DNA of 64,000 nt from Halorussus vallis. GTDB taxonomy: Archaea > Halobacteriota > Halobacteria > Halobacteriales > Haladaptataceae. The notes beneath the pieces were generated by a model that saw only the letters and a list, made by a program, of their open reading frames with translations, was not told where the DNA came from and did no database searches. Both the position numbers and the translations under genes were made by a program. How positions within the stretch are numbered: position 1 is the stretch's first letter; each line of letters begins with the position of its first letter. The DNA lies in contig NZ_CP100003.1 of assembly GCF_024138165.1 (NCBI RefSeq), positions 62,001 through 126,000 on the forward strand, written 5' to 3'. This document shows positions 56,926-64,000 of the stretch, in pieces.

Positions 56926-56961
56926 AAGTGGTCGTGATTACGGGCATAATCAGGACCACTT
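56926..56961. repeat. 15-nt imperfect inverted repeat
   Basis: Arms 56926-56940 and 56947-56961 are complementary with one mismatch, around a 6-nt loop. It lies in the 566-bp gap (56752-57317) between the wHTH-PIN pair and the halocin-like gene, which holds no credible gene. It could be a terminator structure, a regulatory hairpin or an old mobile-element end. Confidence 0.6.
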
Positions 56962-57246
56962 GTTGTATTCGGCCCATCGCGTGAAATTGGGCATTTGGAG
57001 TCTCTTACCATCGGAATTCCGCACTATGGGAAATTGTATATCATATATCGCTATACAAAATCTCGGGCCTGTGGAGTCCCTAGTTCGGAGGCTGGATTTC
57101 TGTAAACAGGGTGTTTCAGATAGTGAACAGCGGAAACTAGCACGCGAGGATTCAAAGAGCGGGAATCCTCTATGCGACTAAAGGACAAAAATGAGGCCGT
57201 GAGGTAGCACCATTCCGCTCGTCGAAAATGACATAGAATGTTACAG

Positions 57247-57252
57247 TTATAA
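57247..57252 (+). promoter_or_regulatory. TATA-like element before halocin-like gene
   Basis: TTATAA is centred 26 nt before an in-frame ATG at 57276; a second AT-rich stretch (57259-57269) would suit the ATG at 57318. Which start is used decides the signal-peptide length. Confidence 0.4.
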
Positions 57253-57317
57253 CTACTTGAATATTTACTTTCGCTATGGAGGCTAGTCTTATTGCAACTC
57301 TGTGTATCCTAGATACT

Positions 57318-60300
57318 ATGTCGCAAGAGATCGAAAACAAGGCCGAAACGACTGAGAACAACGACGCTGACATCAACCGACGATCGTACCTGAAGATGGT
57401 CGGGGCTGGCGCGGGCCTCAGCGCTGGCGGCACTGGCCTCACATCGCTTGGGGTTCAGTCTGTGCGTGCCCAGCAGGAATCGCCGTGCAACACGGTTGAT
57501 GGCTTCGAGGATGGCGACCTGAGCGAGTACGAGTTCGATCGCGGCAGTAGTGGGGCAAGCGTCGTGTCGAGTCCGACCTACGCCGGCTCACACGCGCTCG
57601 AAATCAGCGGGACGAACACCGAGATGATTAGCATGGACGGGCTGGAGCACTACCCTGCGGCAGGCGACGTGTTCAGTACGTGGGTGCGTGGCACCAACAA
57701 TGCGGACCGGATCAACATCACCTACGGCGTCCAGAACCACACTAACCGATATTTTGCCCGTGTAAATCCCGAACAAGGACATGTGGCCCTGTATCGATAC
57801 GAGGATGGAAACGCAACCCTGTTGACCGACAAGAGCGTTCCACTCTCGCAGGATACGTGGTACGAGGTCCACATAGACTGGCAAACCGACGGAACGCACG
57901 TGTTCACGCTGTTCGACGAGAGCGGCAGCCAAATCAGCCAAATCTCGGCAACTGATTCGACGTGGACCGCCGGCGGTATCGGCTACGATGCGTATCTCGA
58001 CGATGGCGGGACCGTCTACATTGATCACACCCAGATCCATTCTGGCCGAGAAATCGTCTCCGCCAACGAAGTGATTGATAGCTTCGAAGATAGCGATCTT
58101 GCGGAGTACAGCTTCGACCGCGGGAGCTCCGGAGCTAGTGTCGTGTCGAATCCGACCTACGGTGGGTCGTCAGTTCTTGAAATCAGTAATGATAATACGG
58201 AGATGATCAGCACGTCGGGTCTGGACCACTACCCCTCTGCTGGCGATGTGTTTAGTAGCTGGGTCCGCGGAACCGGTGGAGCTGACGACATCAACTTCAC
58301 GTATGGTGTGCAGGACCATACGAACCGATACTTCGTTCGGGTGGATTTCGCGAACGATAACCTCAAACTGTACCGCTATGAAAACGCGTCGGCGACCCTC
58401 CTCGAGAAACAGACCTCCGGATTCACGCTCTCTGAGGATACCTGGTACAATGTCGAAGTTGACTGGCGGAAGACGGGAGCCCACACTGCAACGCTGTACG
58501 ACTGTGATGGTGGGCAAGTCGCACAGATCACAGGGACTGATTCCACATGGACGAGCGGTGGAATTGGCTACGACGCGTATCTCGGATCGTCAGGCGGCAC
58601 GGTCTACTTCGACTACGTCGCCATTCACGAGTCTGTCCTCGACGACTTTGAGGACGGTGACCTGAGCGAGTACAGTGGCGACACGGGGAGTTTCACCGTG
58701 CAGAACTCCACAGTTCTCGAAGGGAATCAGACGCTCAAAGGAACGAGTACAGGGAGTGCTATCGCACATTCTGTCACAGAAACAACTCGGGGGAACACCT
58801 ATGCCGCTAAAGTGATGGCAGAAAACGGCAGTAACGGAAAGCCTGCACTCTTGGCCGCGGTGCAAGATTCCTCTTCCCCGATGCAGGATTGCTATTATCT
58901 CGAAGCTGACTCCGTAAACGACCAGTTGAAACTCTACCGACAGGATTCTGGAACGTCTAATCTACTCAGTGAACATAGCGTGTCAATCGAGGAAGAAACG
59001 GTCTATACACTCGTTATCAATTTCCAGAAAAGTTTCGTCATCGGCTCGATCAAAGATCAATCTGGTACAGTTCTTGCTTCGATGGGAAGGCACGACACGA
59101 CGCTCACTGGAGGGCTCCTCGGACTTGGATTGACAGGAGGGAGTTCGGGATACTTTGACAGCGTTCGAAGAGCAGACGCAGAGGGGAGAACACTCGATAA
59201 CTTCAGAGCTGGGGCCCTCTCTAACTACGGCGGGTCAACTGGAGCGTATTCGATTCAGTCGTCGACAGTGCTCAATGGCGTCTCCTCGCTCAAATGTGAG
59301 AATAACTACACAGGAATCGCACACCAGTCGCTTCGATCACCAAGAGGTTACGAGTACAGTTGCCACATTCAAGCTGGAACGAATAGCCAATCGAAACCGG
59401 GATTGTTGGCCTGTGTTCAGGACCCTGACAACCCGATAGACAACTGCTACTGGGCATCCGCAGACACGGTTAATAACAAACTCTCTATGTTCCGGAGGGA
59501 AAGTGGAACTTCAGTAGCACTCGATCGCGTCGATGTAGAGATCAAGGAGGGCAAAGAATACCAGTTAGCCATTCAGTTGCTCAAGAACTCGATAAGAGCC
59601 GTCCTCAGCGACGAAAACGGAGTGTTCATTGCGGCGACAAAGATAGTGGACGATACGACGTATCAAAACGGCACTTTCGGCTTCTACACTGGCGGGACTG
59701 GGTCTCCCGCTTACTACGATTCTGTCGGTAGATACCCCTTTGTCGACAGATCGCTCGCTGAGGTTACTACCTCTTCGTCGGTTGCACAAGACGCTCTAAA
59801 CACGACCGCCGCCCAAGAAGTGCTGACCGAACTCAATAATCCGACCACCGATACGACGAGCGCGAAACGTGTGAACCACTTCAACGCGAATTCTGGCGTC
59901 GATAGTTTCGGAATTAAGGTTCCGATCGAATATGGAAACCTTGGAGTGGTGAATCCAAATAGTTCCTCGACAACTGCGATCGCCTACTTGGATCGGTCGA
60001 AGATGCCCCAATCGTTGATCGACGATCTAGCTGGAAATTTAGGATGGCCTACATCAATCCAAGACGGATTTGTAGAATTCTCTGACGGGGACTCTGCACC
60101 GTCTTTTGGTCGAGGTGTGACCGACTCCAAGCGCAGTGAGATAGAAACCCTCGTGAGCGATAACGAAGGACGAATGGACGATTCAGTAAAAATCAATGCA
60201 TGGGTGGATAGCGATAAGGAGTTCTACAACGCGATGTACTATGACAAGAGGTACCATGTAGATAGCGGAGTGACAAAGATTCAAGAAAAACACAATATCA

Positions 60301-60566
60301 TGGAACACGAGACACCAAGCCCGTTGTGCGTCTCGTTTAGCATTACTTGCATAAATCTGAGAATCATAGGCCTCGGCGATCAAGCCGCTGGTTGTATCGC
60401 AGGGTTAGAAGTTTGCCTCCGGAGACTAACAAAGGGTCGCCTTAATTTCCCGATTTGTGGGATTTCGATAGGGTTCGGATGTGCAGGCTTTGATCTTCCA
60501 GATCCATATGCATGCAAAGCGGCTCGTAGATACTGCTCTAATCGGCGTAATCGGAAACGCCTATGA
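57318..60566 (+). CDS. Tat-exported repeat protein with Cys-rich halocin C8-like C-terminus
   Basis: 1082 aa from ATG 57318 (57276 is an alternative). A Tat signal is present, NRRSYLKMVGAGAGLSAGG, near residues 23-41. Four LamG/concanavalin-like repeats follow, two of them near-identical in plan: VDGFEDGDLSEYEFDRGSSG and IDSFEDSDLAEYSFDRGSSG, later LDDFEDGDLSEYSGDTGSF and LDNFRAGALSNYGGSTGAY. Residues about 855-995 form a separate domain. The last about 80 residues hold eight Cys in hydrophobic context (SITC, GCIAG, EVC, PICGISIGFGC, YACKAARRYC) and a basic tail. This end resembles halocin C8-type peptides, which are released from Tat precursors. Toxin role is inferred. Confidence 0.7.
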   Translation: MSQEIENKAETTENNDADINRRSYLKMVGAGAGLSAGGTGLTSLGVQSVRAQQESPCNTVDGFEDGDLSEYEFDRGSSGASVVSSPTYAGSHALEISGTNTEMISMDGLEHYPAAGDVFSTWVRGTNNADRINITYGVQNHTNRYFARVNPEQGHVALYRYEDGNATLLTDKSVPLSQDTWYEVHIDWQTDGTHVFTLFDESGSQISQISATDSTWTAGGIGYDAYLDDGGTVYIDHTQIHSGREIVSANEVIDSFEDSDLAEYSFDRGSSGASVVSNPTYGGSSVLEISNDNTEMISTSGLDHYPSAGDVFSSWVRGTGGADDINFTYGVQDHTNRYFVRVDFANDNLKLYRYENASATLLEKQTSGFTLSEDTWYNVEVDWRKTGAHTATLYDCDGGQVAQITGTDSTWTSGGIGYDAYLGSSGGTVYFDYVAIHESVLDDFEDGDLSEYSGDTGSFTVQNSTVLEGNQTLKGTSTGSAIAHSVTETTRGNTYAAKVMAENGSNGKPALLAAVQDSSSPMQDCYYLEADSVNDQLKLYRQDSGTSNLLSEHSVSIEEETVYTLVINFQKSFVIGSIKDQSGTVLASMGRHDTTLTGGLLGLGLTGGSSGYFDSVRRADAEGRTLDNFRAGALSNYGGSTGAYSIQSSTVLNGVSSLKCENNYTGIAHQSLRSPRGYEYSCHIQAGTNSQSKPGLLACVQDPDNPIDNCYWASADTVNNKLSMFRRESGTSVALDRVDVEIKEGKEYQLAIQLLKNSIRAVLSDENGVFIAATKIVDDTTYQNGTFGFYTGGTGSPAYYDSVGRYPFVDRSLAEVTTSSSVAQDALNTTAAQEVLTELNNPTTDTTSAKRVNHFNANSGVDSFGIKVPIEYGNLGVVNPNSSSTTAIAYLDRSKMPQSLIDDLAGNLGWPTSIQDGFVEFSDGDSAPSFGRGVTDSKRSEIETLVSDNEGRMDDSVKINAWVDSDKEFYNAMYYDKRYHVDSGVTKIQEKHNIMEHETPSPLCVSFSITCINLRIIGLGDQAAGCIAGLEVCLRRLTKGRLNFPICGISIGFGCAGFDLPDPYACKAARRYCSNRRNRKRL

Positions 60567-60650
60567 CTCAGTAAAAAGGAAGAGCCAGCCCAGGTTCGTG
60601 ACAACTCCTTTTCACTACGGTTAAGTAGTTTGCTAACGTCGTAATCGGTA

Positions 60651-61037
60651 ATGTGGCAGGAATTTTCGCGGCTGTTTTCGGGGAAGTTGGGCAGGGTAGT
60701 CATTACATTGTTATATATAGCATTTATTTATACGTATGTACAGGAGTGGATTCTTAACAACGAACTGAACATTTCATGGATTATTATTCACACGGTCGTA
60801 ATTTCCACTCTGTTATACGTTGCATTAGAGACTCTCATTCCGGGATCATGTGACGCACTTCGCCAATTCTATAGTAATTACGACAAACTGCTCTCAGGTT
60901 TGCTCTCTCTCTCTTTTTTCAGTTGGACAGCGTATCTAATGGTTTCGGGAGCAAAGGAACTATTGTTCTATGCAGTGAGCATTACTCTCAGTATCACATT
61001 TTTACTCAACTATACATTTAATAAAGGAAAGAAATAA
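60651..61037 (+). CDS. Small polytopic membrane protein, candidate immunity factor
   Basis: 128 aa with four membrane helices (VVITLLYIAFIYTYVQEWIL, IIIHTVVISTLLYVALETLI, LLSLSFFSWTAYLMVSGAKE, AVSITLSITFLLNYTF). Its DNA is much more AT-rich than the rest of the window, suggesting separate origin. It starts 84 nt after the halocin-like gene, with a TATA-like GGTTAAGT (60619-60626) 28 nt upstream of the ATG. Small membrane proteins next to bacteriocin genes often give self-immunity; no sequence match supports this directly. Confidence 0.65.
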   Translation: MWQEFSRLFSGKLGRVVITLLYIAFIYTYVQEWILNNELNISWIIIHTVVISTLLYVALETLIPGSCDALRQFYSNYDKLLSGLLSLSFFSWTAYLMVSGAKELLFYAVSITLSITFLLNYTFNKGKK

Positions 61038-61300
61038 CTCTAATGCGGCGAAGTCGCACATTTGTCTGAAAATCCTCGATGACTTGACCACCCAGTGCGT
61101 CCAAAAAAGCCTCTCCCTTCGCGGACATTGAGCGCCGCGTCGAGACTGCCGGGGAGAGGGATGCCGTACTCCTCGCCTTTTTCTCGTCGAACTCATAAAT
61201 GTCCTTGCGAACGGGGTTCCCCGGGGTCGGTGTAGGTTGATGACGTCGAGCCCGGCCCAGGCAACCAAGGCCAGCGCGAGAAAGAGATTGCACAACAGGT
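61018..61300 (-). pseudogene. Frameshifted gene remnant
   Basis: On the minus strand, coding-like stretches fall in successive frames: LDLLCNLFLALALVAWAGLD, then NPVRKDIYEFDEKK, then GEEYGIPLPGSLDAALNVRE. None can be joined without two frameshifts, and no start or stop fits. It looks like a decayed fragment of a membrane or mobile-element protein. GC content jumps relative to the flanking AT-rich genes. Confidence 0.4.
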
Positions 61301-61341
61301 CCAGAAACTAATCTATATACTACGAAAAGTGTCTCTATTGG

Positions 61342-62115
61342 CTATGTCTCCACTTCTGCTAAGCGTGATTCACATTTTCCACACTTATACAAAATCACAG
61401 ATTTACTGCGGCAACAAGATTCCACCAAAGTTTCCACAAACGTCGGTGTTCCAGAACACATTGGGCACTCCTCAAGGAAAATTCGGAGCCCCGTAAGTAG
61501 TTGTTCCTGCTCACTATCTGAGAGCCTAACCCAGTTTTTCGTCCGGTTCTGAAGTAATTTAACCGCAGCAAGATCGGCGACCAGCGCAGTTCGCGATGGA
61601 AGACGGGCAACTTCGTGACCGTCGTCGACCACCACGCAGGCATCGCCTCGATCTCGTACTTCTGCCTTCGAGTAGCCAAGTTCGGCCGCCAAATGAGCCT
61701 CGGGATTCTGCTTCACTCTGGTGATGGTCGACGTCCACTGCGATTCGAATGAGTCAGTAAGTGAGAGGTCCCCTTTGGTCTCTTCGATGACGCCAAGCGA
61801 GAGTAATTGTTCTTCCGTATCCAGTGTGGTATCCACGGTCGTTCGTGGAGTTTTATCGAACCAGCGGAGGACTCGATCCGGGAAATACTGTTTCGTGAGT
61901 GTGGGCGTTCCAGGCACGAGATAGCCCCTGAAATAGATAATCGTGGCGGAAAGACCGGCGACGGCTATTCCAGCTGGGATGGAGAATGTACTGACAGCTA
62001 CACTCGCGATTGCTGCAAGGGCGATATTCACGCTCGTACATGGTATGCAGCGATTTTCGCCAGTGTATTCCGGGTGATGGAGTCGTCGTTTCAGCTGGTC
62101 TACTTGAATCCCCAT
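61342..62115 (-). CDS. Two-TM protein with zinc ribbons at both ends
   Basis: 257 aa with a leaderless start (TATA at 62137-62143, 25 nt from ATG 62115). An N-terminal CIPC is followed by two membrane helices (LAAIASVAVSTFSIPAGIAV, GLSATIIYFRGYLVP), a central soluble region with RVKQNPEAHLAAELGYSKAE, and a C-terminal ribbon (EECPMCSGTPTF, YKCGKCESRL) with an extra CC pair. It converges with the halocin-like locus. No family recognised; a link to toxin processing or immunity is possible from position alone. Confidence 0.65.
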   Translation of the reverse strand: MGIQVDQLKRRLHHPEYTGENRCIPCTSVNIALAAIASVAVSTFSIPAGIAVAGLSATIIYFRGYLVPGTPTLTKQYFPDRVLRWFDKTPRTTVDTTLDTEEQLLSLGVIEETKGDLSLTDSFESQWTSTITRVKQNPEAHLAAELGYSKAEVRDRGDACVVVDDGHEVARLPSRTALVADLAAVKLLQNRTKNWVRLSDSEQEQLLTGLRIFLEECPMCSGTPTFVETLVESCCRSKSVILYKCGKCESRLAEVET

Positions 62116-62506
62116 AGACTAATCTACGGAGCAATGCTTATAGATTTTACTTCCAGTAAGAAAACATCTGTAACCGAGGTGCGGAAAAGATTGCTGAAAA
62201 AGGATGGGGCTTCTTTATCAATCGGACGGAGTCAGTCGTCTCCTAGATTGAAATGAATTCAGTAGCCAATCCATGTGCTTGGCATACGATTAATTCATTA
62301 TTATTTACTAATGTAAATATTAACGTTTCAGTGGAGATGAATTCATTTTCAGTTCTACTTCTAGCGGTTCTAAAGAATAGTCTGGCACACTGAACTTAAC
62401 ATCTTCATTTCGGTCAATTTATTTTATCCTATTCCCTGTTCCTGTGCGGTCCACTTATGATATGCCGCCAAAATCCAGACGTTCCAATTTCACAAGGAGT
62501 TCTCGG
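62116..62506. other. 391-bp AT-rich gap
   Basis: No gene seen. It carries the promoter of the 61,342 gene at its left end and long AT-rich stretches (about 62,290-62,430). The transposase gene starts at its right end, so one end of the insertion sequence should lie here, but no terminal repeat can be assigned without its partner. Confidence 0.5.
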
Positions 62507-64000
62507 ATGAACGAAGTCGAATCTCCTACACGGCTGAGTGAGGACGTACTCAACCAGCTCGAAACAGCCACTACGCTCAGCGACCTCGTTCGACGCATCG
62601 ATGCTGATTTGTTCCTGAGAGCAGTGGACTACGAGTCCTTCGAAGACCTAGAGTACAATGCCGTCCCGATCGTTCGAGCGCTCTTCTGTCGGGGACTCGC
62701 TGGCCTCTCGTGGAACGGTCTCTACGAATTCCTCTCGACCAAGGGACGAGCTGTTGACCTCGGATTTGATTCCACGAAATTCGGGAAATATAATACTGCA
62801 CCGACGCGCCAAACATTGACCGCCGCCTGGGATACCGTGCTCTCAGACGCTGCGAAACGAACCATCCTTTCAGTGAGCGAACGGCTCGTCGACGCCGCCA
62901 ACGGGAGCGACGACGCCCTCGACCTTCGTAAGCCACGTCGCGTCGACGACAACGATTCTGACTTGCGCGAACGTCACGTCGGCGAGTTCTCGAACGACCA
63001 AATCCGGAAGCATGTCCGACTCGCCAGAGACACGATTTTCGGGGCGTTCGATACCGGGAGGGCGGAGAACATGAAATATCCGGATAGCCGGTTCGACGAG
63101 CTACAAGCGTTCATGGCGCTGCGTGGATGCGGGACACCACAGGGCCACTCGCGGATGGAAAACTTCTACAGCGAGGACTACACGCCACATGGCGATACGC
63201 ACCTCCGAACCGTCAAAAAACACTCCAAAGACGCCGTCAAAGAAGGATTCAAGAAGTCTATCGAGAGACTGCTTGACGCAATCGACGTACAGATTCTCCA
63301 ACCGCCGGTCACGGTCGCGATTGATATCACGACGTGGGAGTATCACGCAGAAGACAATCTCCCATGCGAGGTCAACGGTACGAAAGACGGTGAGGGGAGA
63401 GCGTACAAGTTCGCAACGCTCTCGTTGGTCGGCAAGAGCATGCCTGTGGTCTTAGCGTATGAGCCAGTCATCGAGAGATCTGAGTGGGACGACAATCCGA
63501 AACACCGCTATCATCGGACGGTTCGGAAACTACTCTCACGAGCGAAGGAGCTGGTCAACATCGACCTCGTACTCGCAGACCGTGGCTTTGAGTCGTGGAA
63601 GGTCTACCAGACGCTCGATAACGCTAACGTGAACTATCTCTTGCCGAAAATCGAACGATCGGACGAGTTAGAGTGTATCGATCGAATGGAACGAGAGAGC
63701 GAGGACGTCGCGGTTGAGCGTGGGAAGATCGAGGTCGAACAGGGCTCGCACGAATGCCAAGTCCTCTACGTGCCGGGTCGAAATGGAGAGACGCAGTCGT
63801 TCATCACGAACAAGCAAATTGGCCCCGAGGATGCTGAAGCATGGGTCAACCACTACGCGTATCGGTGGATTATCGAGAACGAGTACCGTTCGATCAAGCA
63901 GGAATTCTTGGCGAAGACCTGCTCGAAAGACCACGAACTACGGCTCTACTACTTCGTGTTCGGTATCCTCATGTACAATGTGTGGCGGCTGGCGGACGTC
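62507..64000 (+). mobile_element. DDE (IS4-like) transposase gene, 3' end outside window
   Basis: Open for 498 codons from ATG 62507 to the right edge without a stop. DDE motifs: first Asp in VTVAIDITTWEYH, second Asp in VLADRGFESWKVYQ, Glu in YAYRWIIENEYRSIKQEF, which is the Y-x2-R-x3-E-x6-K signature of IS4-type transposases. It appears intact as far as seen. Long size (over 498 aa) suggests one of the larger haloarchaeal IS groups; the exact family was not settled. Confidence 0.85.

Overview
The window looks like accessory DNA (megaplasmid or integrative element) of an extremely halophilic archaeon. The proteins are strongly acidic, the DNA is GC-rich, and several transcripts have a TATA element about 25 nt ahead of the start codon (leaderless). 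There is a TFB, many small zinc-ribbon proteins, Tat-type signal peptides and haloarchaea-specific wHTH families. I saw no rRNA, tRNA or CRISPR array.

Layout. (1) 0.4-4.7 kb: an arsenic island with a CC-rich microprotein, two ArsR repressors, an ArsP-type permease, a divergent RidA, ACR3 and ArsC. (2) 4.8-20.4 kb: almost entirely minus-strand plasmid-type genes, namely VapBC, AbiE, many small conserved haloarchaeal proteins, a TFB, an RPA-like ssDNA-binding protein, a wHTH-PIN pair, a TumE-like/DUF7342 pair, and a PrimPol-like protein beside an iteron-bearing gap that is a candidate replication origin. (3) 20.4-32.4 kb: one long minus-strand operon for an archaeal type IV secretion/conjugation apparatus, with a VirB2-like pilin, large exported proteins, a VirB6-like membrane protein, a VirB3/VirB4-N-like protein, a VirB4 ATPase and a giant coupling ATPase fused to a nuclease-like domain. 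Exonuclease VII subunits (large subunit membrane-anchored) and a small histone-fold-like protein lie upstream. (4) 34.1-52.7 kb: a cation/stress island with two KhtTU-like antiporter pairs, a K+ channel, TrkAH, two amino-acid permease-UspA fusions, UspA proteins, a diadenylate-cyclase-like protein, a flippase-like protein and a CPBP protease. (5) 52.8-56.8 kb: a tyrosine recombinase, a PIN-toxin pair, a second DUF7342 gene and a second copy of the wHTH-PIN pair. (6) 57.3-62.1 kb: a secreted multi-repeat protein with a Cys-rich C-terminus resembling a halocin C8-type peptide, plus small membrane proteins that could give immunity. (7) 62.5 kb to the right edge: a DDE transposase running off the window.

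Two signals tie the plasmid half together. A dyad TTAACCAACA-N20/21-TGTTGGTTAA occurs five times (one degenerate), always about 80-150 nt upstream of a minus-strand gene, including the head of the conjugation operon. A short T-rich box followed directly by a GC-rich hairpin precedes the start codon of about ten minus-strand genes between 0 and 17.5 kb. Both look like shared regulatory devices. The best candidates for new biology are these two elements, the halocin-like locus, the coupling ATPase-nuclease fusion, the twin wHTH-PIN modules, and the cyclase-like protein inside a potassium island.
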